Assembly: GCA_031551755.1 (NCBI GenBank)
Contig: JAVBNE010000013.1
Coordinates: 62,001 to 126,000, forward strand
Source: JAVBMU01 sp031551755
GTDB taxonomy: Bacteria; Actinomycetota; Actinomycetes; Actinomycetales; Cellulomonadaceae
Reading direction: 5' to 3'
DNA length: 64,000 bases
Shown here: in pieces, positions 43,514 to 52,399 of the stretch
Numbering within the stretch: the first letter of the stretch is position 1
Layout: every line of letters starts with the position of its first letter
Translations under genes and position numbers: made by a program
The notes under the pieces: generated by a model
Seen by the model: the letters and a program-made list of their open reading frames with translations, nothing else
The model's database searches: none
What the model was told of the DNA's origin: nothing

Positions 43514-44105
43514 TGAGAACCCTCCTGCCTTCGAACGCCCTGCCGAGCGTTACCTCGTCTGCGTACTCCAAGTCTCCCCCAACTGGGAGCCCGGAGGCCA
43601 AGCGAGTCACCCTTAACCCCATCGGACCCAACATCCGTGCCAGATAGGTCGCGGTCGCTTCGCCCTCGACATTGGGGTCGGTCGCGATGATGACCTCCGT
43701 GACCTGCCCGTCAGCGAGCCGGGTCATCAACGCGGCGATGCGCAGGTCGTCGGGGCCGACGTTCTCGATCGGATTGATCGCGCCGCCGAGCACGTGGTAT
43801 GTCCCGCGGTACTCCCGCGTTCGTTCGACCGCGACGATGTCCTTGGGTTCCTCGACCACGCAGATCGTCTCCGCCGACCGCCGGGGATCGAGGCAGATCC
43901 GGCATCGCTGCGATTCCGCGACGTTCCCGCAGACCTCGCAGAACCGCACGCGCTCCTTGACCTCGGTCAGCGCATCGACGAGCCGCCGCACGTCGACGGC
44001 GTCAGCGGCCAGGAGATGGAACGCGATCCGTTGCGCACTCTTGGGGCCGATGCCGGGGAGGTGACCGAGCTCGTCGATCAGGTCTTGAACCGCGCCTTCA
44101 TACAC
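43506..44105 (-). CDS. recR: Recombination mediator RecR
   Basis: 199 residues, normal length. N-terminal HhH (LGHLPGIGPKSAQRIAFHLL), C4 zinc finger (CEVCGNVAESQRCRIC), Toprim (VVEEPKDIVAVE) and Walker-B-like C-terminus are all present. It loads RecA with RecFO at gaps. Lies 76 bp downstream of dnaX, a conserved pairing. Confidence 0.95.
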   Translation of the reverse strand: MYEGAVQDLIDELGHLPGIGPKSAQRIAFHLLAADAVDVRRLVDALTEVKERVRFCEVCGNVAESQRCRICLDPRRSAETICVVEEPKDIVAVERTREYRGTYHVLGGAINPIENVGPDDLRIAALMTRLADGQVTEVIIATDPNVEGEATATYLARMLGPMGLRVTRLASGLPVGGDLEYADEVTLGRAFEGRRVLSG

Positions 44106-44181
44106 GGTCCCAGCCTACGTGCAGGGTCCACCACCGCCGGCTCCCAACGCCTGGGCCGGTCACGTGGGACCGATCGGCCGA

Positions 44182-46566
44182 TCAGGGCTGGTCGACGGAT
44201 TCTTCGATGATGGTGCCGTTAAGGGTCTGCACCGCCAGCGGCACACCGACGACCCCGCTCGTGGTGATCTCGGGGTCGTCATCCGAGCGCTCATCGAAAG
44301 GGTCTGGTTCGACCGTCGGTCGTGGCGCGGGCGATGTGCCCGACGGTCGTCCCGCTTGTGGGCGATCAGCCGGAAGGCCGGCAGGCGGGTGGGCGGCGGC
44401 GCGGGGCAGCTCCGGATTCGGGTTCCGGCCGGCCGGTGCTGATCGACGGTCGTCCTGGGGCGGAGCCGGCCGCCGGGGAGCTGGTCCCGGATCGGGCGGC
44501 GGTGGCTCGTCCTCGGGCGGCGGCTCGGGCAACGGAACTCCGGCCAGCCACGCGTCGTCGGCCGCTTGTGCAGGCGTGGGGCGTCGAGCCGGCTCCGAGT
44601 CGCCGTTCTCAGGCTGAGGCCCGCTCTCCGGCACCGGCCGCGACGATGCACTCGGGTTCGGACCGGCCTCCTGCCGTGAGGCGACCGGCGGGGACGAGGA
44701 CCCGCCTTGCTGCTCCGCCGACCACGTCTGCTCCGCCTGTCGCGCAGGTCGCCCCGGCTCAGCCGGACGGCCCGGCCCCTCGTCGAGTCGGGCTTCGACC
44801 CGCACCTGCACGCCGAGGGTCTGGTAGAGCGCATCTTGGACAGCGCCGGTGTGCCGGGTCGAGGAGAACGTCCGCGCGAGCCCGGGCGAGGGGAAGGCGA
44901 GGTACAACACCTCGGTGGTAAGTTCAGCGACCTGCGCATTCGCACTCACCAGGGACCACGTCGCGCGGCTGTGCCGAACCGCCTCCAAGACCTCGGGCCA
45001 GCGGTGCCGCACGTCCTCCGTCGCGAGCGCCGCTCCGGCGACGCGCTCGGCGGCCTGCGCCTGGGCCTGGACCGGCGATGAGGCTGGGGCCGCCGATGGG
45101 GCTGGGGCCGCCGATGGGGCTGGGGCTGCCGAGGTGCCCTCCGCGACGACGGGCACTGCTTCCACTCGCCCAGTGTCGGCAACAGCTGTCGGCCCCAACG
45201 CCGCCCTACCAGTGACGGGCGCCGGAGCGGGTGTCGGGTCCGTGGTGGCGACCGGGTTCACGGTGACGCCGCTCGCCCTCGGCTCGGGGGCCGTCGCCAC
45301 GGATACCGGCTGTTGGGCGGGGCCGGGGCTCGAGGTGTGCACCGAAGCCTCAGCCCGGCTCGACCGCCCTTCAGGCACCTCGCCGGCCTGACGTGCCACC
45401 TCCCCCCGTTCCAGCCGGTCGAGTCGCGCGCCGAATCCGGCGGCACCGTCATCCGCGCTGGGCAGAAGCAACCGAGCGCACAACAACTCCAGGTGTAGCC
45501 GCGGTGACGTCGCCCCGGTCATCTCGGTCAGGGCGGCGTTGGTCAGATCGGCGGCCCGCGACAACTCGGCCAGGCCCAGGTTCATCGCCTGTACCCGCAT
45601 CCGCTCGAACTGGTCGGCCGGAACCGCCCGGAGCACTGCCTCGGCCGACTCCCCGGAGACGGCGATCACCACGAGGTCGCGCAGCCGCTCCAGCACGTCC
45701 TCCACGAACCGCCGGGGTTCGTGCCCGGTGTCGATCACCCGCTCGACCACCCGGAACATGCTGGCCCCGTCACGGGCGGCGAGAGCATCGACGACGTCGT
45801 CGAGCAACGTCGCGTGGGTGTAACCCAGGAGCGCGACGGCGGTCTCGTAGTCGACCGACCCCTGATCGGCTCCCGCGATGAGCTGATCCATCACGGACAA
45901 GGAGTCACGGACCGAGCCGCCGCCCGCCCGCGTGACCAGTGGGATCACACCGGAGCCCACCCGCACGCCTTCGGCAGCGCACAACTCTTCGAGGTAGGGG
46001 CCGAGGACGTCGGGGGCCACCAGCCGGAACGGGTAGTGGTGAGTGCGGGAACGAATGGTGCCGATGACCTTGTCCGGCTCCGTCGTGGCGAAGATGAACT
46101 TGATGTGTTCGGGCGGCTCCTCGACCAGCTTGAGCAGGGCGTTGAACCCTTGCGTCGTGACCATGTGGGCCTCGTCGAGGATGAAGATCTTGAACCGGTC
46201 CCGGGCCGGAGCGAAGGCGGCACGCTCGCGCAGCTCGCGCGCGTCATCCACGCCGTTGTGCGAGGCGGCGTCGATCTCGACGACGTCCAGGGAGCCGGGC
46301 CCGCCCCGGGCCAGTTCGATGCAGGACGGGCACCGCCCACAGGGAGTGTCCAGCGGCTTCTCGGGAGTGTTCGCGGCGCAGTTCAGCGTGCGGGCCAGGA
46401 TCCGGGCGGAGGTCGTCTTGCCGCAGCCACGCGGACCCGAGAACAGGTAGGCGTGGGTCACCCGGCCCGTGCGCAGCGCTTGCCGCAACGGACCGGTGAC
46501 ATGCTCCTGACCAATGACCTCGGCGAACGTCTCCGGTCGGTAGCGGCGATACAAGGCGATGCTCAC
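44182..46566 (-). CDS. dnaX: DNA polymerase III subunit gamma/tau
   Basis: 794 residues. N-terminal AAA+ domain: GPRGCGKTTSARILARTLNC, a Cys-rich zinc finger (CGRCPSC), IFILDEAHM. C-terminal tau region is Pro/Ala/Gln-rich, with a GlmU-unrelated repeat of APAPSAAP near residues 485-500. The GTG at 46566 opens SIALYRRYRPETF, the universal DnaX start. No A-rich slippery site was seen, so a separate gamma form is not evident. Confidence 0.94.
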   Translation of the reverse strand: MSIALYRRYRPETFAEVIGQEHVTGPLRQALRTGRVTHAYLFSGPRGCGKTTSARILARTLNCAANTPEKPLDTPCGRCPSCIELARGGPGSLDVVEIDAASHNGVDDARELRERAAFAPARDRFKIFILDEAHMVTTQGFNALLKLVEEPPEHIKFIFATTEPDKVIGTIRSRTHHYPFRLVAPDVLGPYLEELCAAEGVRVGSGVIPLVTRAGGGSVRDSLSVMDQLIAGADQGSVDYETAVALLGYTHATLLDDVVDALAARDGASMFRVVERVIDTGHEPRRFVEDVLERLRDLVVIAVSGESAEAVLRAVPADQFERMRVQAMNLGLAELSRAADLTNAALTEMTGATSPRLHLELLCARLLLPSADDGAAGFGARLDRLERGEVARQAGEVPEGRSSRAEASVHTSSPGPAQQPVSVATAPEPRASGVTVNPVATTDPTPAPAPVTGRAALGPTAVADTGRVEAVPVVAEGTSAAPAPSAAPAPSAAPASSPVQAQAQAAERVAGAALATEDVRHRWPEVLEAVRHSRATWSLVSANAQVAELTTEVLYLAFPSPGLARTFSSTRHTGAVQDALYQTLGVQVRVEARLDEGPGRPAEPGRPARQAEQTWSAEQQGGSSSPPVASRQEAGPNPSASSRPVPESGPQPENGDSEPARRPTPAQAADDAWLAGVPLPEPPPEDEPPPPDPGPAPRRPAPPQDDRRSAPAGRNPNPELPRAAAHPPAGLPADRPQAGRPSGTSPAPRPTVEPDPFDERSDDDPEITTSGVVGVPLAVQTLNGTIIEESVDQP

Positions 46567-46588
46567 CCCGGCCACTCTAGACGGCCCA

Positions 46589-46668
46589 GCCCACACCGCT
46601 GCCCTATCGGTGCAGCGCGACCCGGGCCAGCCAGTTCCCAAGCAACTGCACGCACTGGACGATCAAGA
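46589..46668. repeat. Direct repeat, copy 1 of metI 3' end
   Basis: 80 bp matching 47305-47384 at 78 of 80 positions by eye. It encodes the C-terminal end of MetI (QCVQLLGNWLARVALHR) detached from the gene, between dnaX and hicB. Confidence 0.92.
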
Positions 46669-46675
46669 CCAACCG

Positions 46676-46999
46676 CTATCCGGCGAGTCGTGTGGCGGCC
46701 AGTCTGTTGAGCGACACGTGCTGTTCGGCGGCCTCGATCGCGAGTTGTCGGTGTGCTTCGGGCGTGATGCGGACAACGAACTTTCCCGAGTAGGTGCGAT
46801 CAGCGATCGCCTCGGGCGGAGTCTCACCACTGACGGCCATGTCTTCCAGAACGTCGGCGACGACAGTACGAATACCCTCGAACGCCTCGCTTGGGGTGTC
46901 GGCGAGCCAGGACAACGAAGGCATCTCGGCCACCGTCGCGACGTACTGTTCGTCTTCGCGCGACCAGCGAACGCGGTAGGCGTAGTGCTCTGCGTTCAT
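46676..46999 (-). CDS. hicB: HicB-family antitoxin
   Basis: 107 residues. The N-terminal partial RNase-H-like fold (YAYRVRWSREDEQYVATVAEMP, LSWLADTPSEAFEGI) and C-terminal ribbon-helix-helix (GKFVVRITPEAHRQLAIEAAEQHVSLNR) are characteristic. Its start overlaps the hicA stop (ATGA). It would neutralise HicA and autorepress the operon. Confidence 0.88.
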   Translation of the reverse strand: MNAEHYAYRVRWSREDEQYVATVAEMPSLSWLADTPSEAFEGIRTVVADVLEDMAVSGETPPEAIADRTYSGKFVVRITPEAHRQLAIEAAEQHVSLNRLAATRLAG

Positions 47000-47244
47000 G
47001 CTGCTCCCTCCAGCTTCTCGATCGCCTGTAGGACCTGCCGGACTTGGTACACCTTTGCCTTGCCATGGTCAGACTGGATGTTCACCCGCGGGTCCCCCTG
47101 CCACGGCATCCGATAGACCCGGTGAGATGTGCCCTGTTGACGCGGTGCACCGAAGAAGTGATCGCACACCTTCACGAGGTCGTTGAACCTGACACCAGCA
47201 GGATTCGCCCGCATTCGGGCTAGCAGCTGCTCCACGTTCGGCAC
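46996..47244 (-). CDS. hicA: HicA-family mRNA interferase toxin
   Basis: 82 residues. FNDLVKVCDHFFG and QGTSHRVYRMPW carry the HicA dsRBD-like fold and catalytic His. GTG start at 47244 with GGAG close upstream (2-base spacing, unusual). Toxin first, antitoxin second, the standard hicAB order. Confidence 0.82.
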   Translation of the reverse strand: MPNVEQLLARMRANPAGVRFNDLVKVCDHFFGAPRQQGTSHRVYRMPWQGDPRVNIQSDHGKAKVYQVRQVLQAIEKLEGAA

Positions 47245-47251
47245 AGCTCCA

Positions 47252-47273
47252 ATAGTACTATTAATGATACTAG
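47252..47273. promoter_or_regulatory. hicAB operator region
   Basis: AT-rich island with the perfect palindrome ATAGTACTAT (47252-47261) and the wider inverted pair TAGTA / TACTA around CTATTAATGA. It is 8 bp upstream of the hicA start and contrasts with the GC-rich surroundings. Confidence 0.55.
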
Positions 47274-47304
47274 CGATCGTTCACCTGCGCACAGTGAACG
47301 CTCG

Positions 47305-47384
47305 GCCCACACCGCCGCCCTATCGGTGCAGCGCGACCCGGGCCAGCCAGTTCCCAAGCAACTGCACGCACTGGACGATCAGGA
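47305..47384. repeat. Direct repeat, copy 2 (3' end of intact metI)
   Basis: Partner of 46589-46668; includes the metI stop at 47320-47322 and 15 bp beyond it. Confidence 0.92.
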
Positions 47385-47976
47385 TGATGACGACGACGAC
47401 CACACCCGTCACGAACCAGTCGTACTGCCGGTAACCCTGGACGATCGCCAGGTCGCCCAGTCCACCCGCCCCGAGGTAGCCGCCGATCGCAGACATGTCG
47501 AGCACCCCGACGAAGAGGAAGGTGTAGCCGAGGATCAGCGGCGCCAGGGCTTCGGGGATCAGGACTGTCGCGATGATCCGCAGACGGGAGGCGCCCATCG
47601 CCCGGGCTGCCTCCACCACACCGGGGTCGATGCCGACCAGGTTCTGCTCCACCAGCCGTGAACACGCGAAGGTCGCCATGACGCACATCGCGAAGGTGAA
47701 CGCCTCGATCCCGATCGTGCGGCCGATGACGGCGTGGGTCAGGGGGCCGAGGGCCACGAGGAAGATGATGAACGGGATCGGCCGCACGATGTTCACGGCG
47801 ATGTTCAGGACGGCGAAGACGGCTCGGTTCGCCAGCAGGTTGCCGCTTCGCGTGACGTACAGCCCCAAGCCGAGGATGAGTCCGCAGAACCCACCCACGC
47901 CCAGCGTGATGAGCACCATGTACGCCGTCTGACCGAGGGCCGTGACGAGCAGGGGCATCAACTCGTTCAGCGTCAT
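47320..47976 (-). CDS. metI: Methionine ABC transporter permease
   Basis: 218 residues, five to six hydrophobic segments; EAARAMGASRLRIIATVLIPEALAPLI is the EAA cytoplasmic loop. Overlaps metN (ATGA at 47973). Its last 19 codons are duplicated 0.7 kb downstream beyond hicAB. Confidence 0.93.
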   Translation of the reverse strand: MTLNELMPLLVTALGQTAYMVLITLGVGGFCGLILGLGLYVTRSGNLLANRAVFAVLNIAVNIVRPIPFIIFLVALGPLTHAVIGRTIGIEAFTFAMCVMATFACSRLVEQNLVGIDPGVVEAARAMGASRLRIIATVLIPEALAPLILGYTFLFVGVLDMSAIGGYLGAGGLGDLAIVQGYRQYDWFVTGVVVVVIILIVQCVQLLGNWLARVALHR

Positions 47977-49121
47977 CGGTCGCTCCCCTCCGGGCTGGGC
48001 GCCACGGTGGGCGCAGCCCCGGCGGACGGCGCCGCAGCGGGCGGCACCACCGCGGACGGGTCCAACCGGGGGTCGGCCGCGGTACCGAGGTCGACCACAT
48101 CGGTCACCTCGCGCAACGCCCCCACGGCCGCGTGCACAGCGGCATCGGAACCCACCAGCTCAACCGTCAACGAGCCATACGGCCGCTGCGCCACCTCCGT
48201 GATCCCGCCGTAGACGACGGTCCCGTCGACCCCGTGCTCGCGCAGCGTGCGGGTCAGGAGGGCGGATGAGCCGTTGACCTCATCGACCCCGATGGTCACG
48301 ATCCGGCCGGGGTGGCGCGCGCGCAGCCGGTTCAGCACTTCGGCGCTAGGCCGGTCCTTGAGCGCGGTGGCGACGAACCGCCGGGTGACCGGCTGCTCGG
48401 GCGCCGAAAAGACTTGATAGACGTCGCCGAGTTCGACGACCTTGCCGTGTTCCATGACCGCGACCCGGTGGCATGCCTGGCGGACCACATCCATTTCGTG
48501 AGTGATGATCACGACGGTGATACCCAGCTCCTGATTCACCCGGCGCAGTAGGCCGAGGACATCTTGGGTGGTCTCTGGGTCGAGTGCGCTGGTGGCCTCG
48601 TCGGCCAGCAGGATCTTCGGGTTGGTGGCGAGCGCGCGGGCGATCCCCACCCGCTGCTTCTGCCCGCCGGAGAGCCGGGACGGGTACGCGCGGGCCTTGT
48701 CGGCGATCCCGACGAAGTCCAACAGCTCCGCGACCCTGGCGGCGATCTTCTCACGAGGCCAGCCCGCGACCTTCAGCGGGTACGCAACATTCTTGGCGAC
48801 TGTGCGCGACCCCAGCAGGTTGAACTGCTGGAAGATCATCCCGATGCCGGCCCGCACATGCCGCAGTTCGCTCTCCCGCATCGCGGTGAGTTCGACGCCA
48901 TCGACCTCCACACTGCCCGAGGTGGGCCGCTCCAACGCGTTGATCAGCCGGACCAGGGTGCTCTTCCCGGCACCGGAGTAGCCGATCACGCCGAAGATCT
49001 CCCCCGCCCGGACCTCGAGGGTGACGCCGTCGACTGCCCGGACCTCCGCACGGTCGGCGCGGAAGACCTTGGTCGCCTCCCGGAGCCGGATCAGGGGCTC
49101 GCCGGTTGCGGCGGTCGTCAT
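47973..49121 (-). CDS. metN: Methionine ABC transporter ATP-binding protein
   Basis: 382 residues. Walker A GYSGAGKST, LSGGQKQRVGIARAL, LLADEATSALDP, and a C-terminal NIL (Met-sensing) domain, VTIGVDEVNGSSALLTRTLREHG. An Ala/Pro tail of ~25 residues follows. ATG at 49121 has GAGGAGAA upstream. Confidence 0.94.
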   Translation of the reverse strand: MTTAATGEPLIRLREATKVFRADRAEVRAVDGVTLEVRAGEIFGVIGYSGAGKSTLVRLINALERPTSGSVEVDGVELTAMRESELRHVRAGIGMIFQQFNLLGSRTVAKNVAYPLKVAGWPREKIAARVAELLDFVGIADKARAYPSRLSGGQKQRVGIARALATNPKILLADEATSALDPETTQDVLGLLRRVNQELGITVVIITHEMDVVRQACHRVAVMEHGKVVELGDVYQVFSAPEQPVTRRFVATALKDRPSAEVLNRLRARHPGRIVTIGVDEVNGSSALLTRTLREHGVDGTVVYGGITEVAQRPYGSLTVELVGSDAAVHAAVGALREVTDVVDLGTAADPRLDPSAVVPPAAAPSAGAAPTVAPSPEGSDR

Positions 49122-49161
49122 GGGTTCTCCTCGGTCATGGCACGGTGTCACGGATGCTGCC

Positions 49162-49216
49162 CGGTCCGGCGGGCCGTCGGTGAGCATTCTCCCTCAGCCG
49201 ACGGCCCGCCGGACCG
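49162..49216. terminator. Intercistronic hairpin between metQ and metN
   Basis: 19-bp perfect arms (49162-49180 and 49198-49216) with a 17-nt loop, starting 6 bp after the metQ stop. It could attenuate readthrough so that MetQ exceeds MetNI, or protect the metQ 3' end. Confidence 0.7.
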
Positions 49217-49222
49217 CAAGAC

Positions 49223-50128
49223 TCAGCCCTGGTTCTTCAGGTTCTTCTCGATACCGGCCAGGATCTTCTCGAGTTCGGCACCCGTGTTGTTCTTGAATAC
49301 TGCGCTGTCGCCCCAGACCTCACGCGCGGAGTCCTCAACGGGCTTGGAGTGGTAGATCTCCACAAGCTTGGCGAAGGTCTCGTTGTCCTTGTCCTCTGCC
49401 CGGGCAACCCACACGTTGATGTAGGGCTCGGCCGCAGCGGAGTCGGGGTCGTCCGAGAAGATGGCGTCCGAGGTCGACAGATCCGCGTTGACAACGAAGT
49501 CGTTGTTGATGATCGCCGCATCGACATCCTTGAGGGCAATCGCGGTCTGACCGGCGTCGACAGCCGTGACCTTGACCTTCGAGGCGCTCTTGTCGATGTC
49601 GGCCGGGGTGGAGAAGGAGTTCCCGCCACCCTTGAGCGTGATCAGCCCGGCGTCTTGCAGCACCAGCAGGGCGCGGGCCTGGTTCGTGTCGTCGTTCGGG
49701 ATGGCGACCTCACCACCGTCGGGGATGTCCTTCACGGACTCGTGCTTCTTGGAGTACAGGCCCAGCGGGTAGACGGCCGTGGCACCGATCGGCACCAGGT
49801 CGCTATTCGACTTCACGTTGAAGCCAGCGAGGAACTGCAGATGCTGGAACTGGTTGAGGTCGAGGTCCCCGTCCTTCAGTCCCTGGTTGGGCAGCTGGTA
49901 ATCGGAGAAGTTGATCAACTTGACGGTGATCCCCTCCTCGGCCGCAGCATCCTGGAAGACCTTCCAGTAGGGCTTGCCCGAGTCGACGACACCGATCTTG
50001 ATCGGGTCGTCCTTGGTCCCGGCCGCAACGCTGTCGGCATCCGAACTTCCGGCGCAGGCGGACAGGGCGGTGGCGGCGGCGAGGCCGAGGGCGATGATGG
50101 CGGCGCTGGTACGCAGGCGGCGGTTCAT
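49223..50128 (-). CDS. metQ: Methionine-binding lipoprotein
   Basis: 301 residues. Lipobox Leu22-Ser-Ala-Cys25 (ALSAC), then NLPA/MetQ pattern: IKIGVVDSGKPYWKVF, NFSDYQLPNQGLKDGDLDLNQFQH, IPNDDTNQARALLVLQDAGLI. ATG at 50128 has AAAGGACA upstream; the longer opening to 50383 is rejected because the lipobox would be internal. Confidence 0.94.
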   Translation of the reverse strand: MNRRLRTSAAIIALGLAAATALSACAGSSDADSVAAGTKDDPIKIGVVDSGKPYWKVFQDAAAEEGITVKLINFSDYQLPNQGLKDGDLDLNQFQHLQFLAGFNVKSNSDLVPIGATAVYPLGLYSKKHESVKDIPDGGEVAIPNDDTNQARALLVLQDAGLITLKGGGNSFSTPADIDKSASKVKVTAVDAGQTAIALKDVDAAIINNDFVVNADLSTSDAIFSDDPDSAAAEPYINVWVARAEDKDNETFAKLVEIYHSKPVEDSAREVWGDSAVFKNNTGAELEKILAGIEKNLKNQG

Positions 50129-50639
50129 GAGGTGTCCTTTTCGAAGAAACGTGCTGATCAGGGCTTGGAGCACAGGTCCGATCCGCCAGCCGGGAGGCTG
50201 GGGACGACGTGGGGTGGCCGGCAAGAACGGCTGGAGTAACGCAATCGGCGACAGGTCGATCTCGGTTTTCCGATGTCGGCCGTGCTGGTCCTCGGCGAAA
50301 GAACGCGCAAGGGCCTGCGACGAGGGAACTCCTGACTGGAAAGACGCGCTCCGCTGGGTTTCAACCTCGGAGCGAAGCGGCAATCAGCCGTGCTGCCGGC
50401 TGCGCATTCGCCCCGCGCCGCCCATACCGCAGCACTGCGGCATGCATGCGCAGGAGACTGCGCATGCGGACGAGGTCGAGAGCGAGATCATGCGGACATG
50501 ATGCGGCGCCGAGGACGCCGAGCGCCAATCCGCGAGTGAGACTTCTCGGTATTCGAGACGGCTCGTTCCATGAACGCTCACCGGCAGGATGGGCGGGGCG
50601 CAACCTTCGGGCCACGCCGCAACGCCCTACCCCTGCGCC
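50129..50639 (-). other. 511-bp intergenic region with several hairpins
   Basis: Between AKR and metQ. Perfect hairpins: CCGCAG-CA-CTGCGG (50427-50440), GCATGCGCAG-GAGA-CTGCGCATGC (50444-50467), ATCATG-CGGA-CATGAT (50487-50502), and CGCTCCG/CGGAGCG (50347-50353/50368-50374). They may terminate the AKR transcript or form a metQ leader. No known SAM riboswitch pattern was recognised. Confidence 0.5.
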
Positions 50640-51431
50640 CTACACCCGTCCGAGCCCGTCGATCTGCGCCACCTCATCGGGGTTGAGCGCCACCGCGAGG
50701 CCGGCCAGGTTCTCGTCGATCCGCTCGGCGTGCACCGACTTCGGGATCACCACGAACCCGTGCTCGATGTGCCAACGCACCACGACCTGCGCCGGTGTCA
50801 CCTGGTGGCGCTCGGCGACTTCGGTCAGCACAGGGTGGTCGAGATCACTGCGCCGGAACGGGCTGTATCCCTCCAGGACGATGCCTCGCTTGTGCAATCC
50901 GCTGTCGATGTGCGCGTCGTACTCCGCCGGGCTCCACGGGATCTGGTTCACCGCCGGGGTCTCACCGACCTGCTCGGAGAGGATGTCGCACTGCTCGACG
51001 GAGTAGTTGCTCACCCCGATCGACGCGGCGTAGCCCGAGTTCCGGGCCTCGACGAACCGTTCCCATACCCATGGGGACGCCTCGCCCGACGGCGGCCAGT
51101 GCACGAGCCACAGGTCCACATAGGCCGTGCCCAGGGCGCCCAGCGAGGCCGCCAAGGTCTCCTGCTCACGGCCGGCCGCCTCCGGCGGGAGCTTCGTCGT
51201 CACGAAGAGCTGTTCGCGCGGAACCCCCGAATCCCTGATGGCCCGGCCGACCTGGTCCTCATTGGCGTACATCGTGGCGGTGTCGATGTGGCGATAGCCG
51301 ACGTCAAGAGCATGGCGCACGGCGCGGTAACACTCGTCCCCCGACGACCGCCAGGTGCCGAGGCCGAAAAGCGGCATCTCGCCGCCGGGCAGCGACGCCG
51401 TCGGGATCGTGGGTGCGGTGGAATCGGTCAT
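50640..51431 (-). CDS. Aldo/keto reductase
   Basis: 263 residues, AKR5-like. Catalytic tetrad Asp50, Tyr55, Lys80, His111 (DTATMY, TTK, LVHWPP); NADPH-binding IPKSVHAERIDENL at the C-terminus. Likely 2,5-diketo-gluconate reductase-like by pattern. The ATG at 51431 or 51443 may be used. Confidence 0.9.
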   Translation of the reverse strand: MTDSTAPTIPTASLPGGEMPLFGLGTWRSSGDECYRAVRHALDVGYRHIDTATMYANEDQVGRAIRDSGVPREQLFVTTKLPPEAAGREQETLAASLGALGTAYVDLWLVHWPPSGEASPWVWERFVEARNSGYAASIGVSNYSVEQCDILSEQVGETPAVNQIPWSPAEYDAHIDSGLHKRGIVLEGYSPFRRSDLDHPVLTEVAERHQVTPAQVVVRWHIEHGFVVIPKSVHAERIDENLAGLAVALNPDEVAQIDGLGRV

Positions 51432-51489
51432 GCTTCCAGTCATACCGTTCCGGGCAGCCGAAGGCCAGCGGCGGGCTCCGGGCATGCAA

Positions 51490-51579
51490 GGACCCCCCGC
51501 ACACCCACCAGAGCTCACCTACCCTTGCTGCCTTCCGGCCCTGGGGGAGTTCGGCGAGATAATGCCGCACGAGGGGTCG
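51490..51579 (-). ncRNA. ffs: Signal recognition particle RNA, 4.5S type
   Basis: On the minus strand the conserved domain IV loop GGCCGGAAGGCAGCAAGGGT is present, flanked by CUCCC/GGGAG-like stem sequence, and the ends pair (GACCCC with GGGGTC). Size near 90 nt. The AKR gene and tRNA-Ser lie on either side. Confidence 0.9.
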
Positions 51580-51809
51580 CGGACAGTTTAACAGGATCGA
51601 CACGCCCGTCTTGCTCCGCCCTGCGGCTCCGAGACTCCGGGGCATGCGCGAACGGTGCATGCGCACGAGGACCTGATGGCGGCGGCCTCGGCGCTCGCGG
51701 CGCGCGGGGCGTGTACCGGCCTGCGATTCGGCAGCCGAGTCCGGTTCCGGTATCCTCGGGAGGCCGTCGCCGAACACCACCGTTCACGGAGGTTCAACGC
51801 TGGCACCGA

Positions 51810-51898
51810 GGAGGATTCGCCTAGTGGCCTATGGCGCACGCTTGGAAAGCGTGTTGGGTTAACAGCCCTCGGGGGTTCGAATCCCCCATCCTCCGCCA
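51810..51898 (+). tRNA. tRNA-Ser (anticodon GGA)
   Basis: Acceptor GGAGGAT pairs with ATCCTCC; anticodon arm CACGC-TTGGAAA-GCGTG gives GGA; a long variable arm and T-arm GGGGGTTCGAATCCCCC follow; CCA is encoded (51896-51898). Confidence 0.96.
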
Positions 51899-52106
51899 TG
51901 TTTCGAATGTTTGAACCTCAGTTTTCTGAGCGGTCGCTGGGGTCCTTCGCGTATGCGAGTGGCCCGGGTCCGAGTCGCCACTGAGGCCGCCGTCAGCACC
52001 GACCTTGCTCGTGTGGATGCGGACTCTCCGTGATCGACACGTTTACGTTGTCGGGACGGCGTTCGTCCTCCACACGACCGGACGTGCGAGCAGACCGCGG
52101 CTTAAG

Positions 52107-52151
52107 CGGATAGGCCCCTCACCGGCTAACCGCGAGCAAGGGGCCTATCCG
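52107..52151. terminator. Hairpin downstream of tRNA-Ser
   Basis: 13-bp perfect arms CGGATAGGCCCCT / AGGGGCCTATCCG with a 19-nt loop. It is the only structure seen in the gap 51899-52215. Confidence 0.55.
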
Positions 52152-52215
52152 TGTGGGACCGTTCCTACGAGAGCGCGGGTCAGCGGCTGGGTAGTCGCTA
52201 CTGGCTCCAATCCGC

Positions 52216-52347
52216 TCAGCGGTACCTGGTGCCGCTACAGCTCGGGCACGGCGGCAGCGTGTCGGTGGCGTCGTCGAGCCTGACGGTGGTTCCGCATTTG
52301 ATGCACCGATAGGTTCCGCTACCAGGCTTCTCGCCAGTGTGAGGCAT
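52216..52347 (-). CDS. Small zinc-ribbon protein, 43 residues
   Basis: MPHTGEKPGSGTYRCIKCG..., with two CxxC knuckles (Cys15/Cys18 in CIKC and a second pair in CPSC near 34-37). The size and start MPHTGEKPG match small zinc-ribbon proteins common in actinobacteria. AAAGGGA lies upstream. A TGCATG-CT-CATGCA palindrome (52371-52384) is 24 bp upstream and may be its operator. Confidence 0.75.
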   Translation of the reverse strand: MPHTGEKPGSGTYRCIKCGTTVRLDDATDTLPPCPSCSGTRYR

Positions 52348-52399
52348 GATCGTCCCTTTCCTTTCTTGGCTGCATGCTCATGCATGCATAAAGAGCTAA

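Noticed and set aside
44182..46566. Programmed frameshift in dnaX
   Set aside because: No A-rich slippery site was seen in the middle of the gene.
46589..47384. Insertion sequence or integrase
   Set aside because: No transposase or integrase frame lies between the repeats. I describe it only as a cassette between direct repeats.
50129..50639. SAM riboswitch upstream of metQ
   Set aside because: Hairpins are present but I could not match the conserved core of any SAM riboswitch class. I left it as an unexplained leader.
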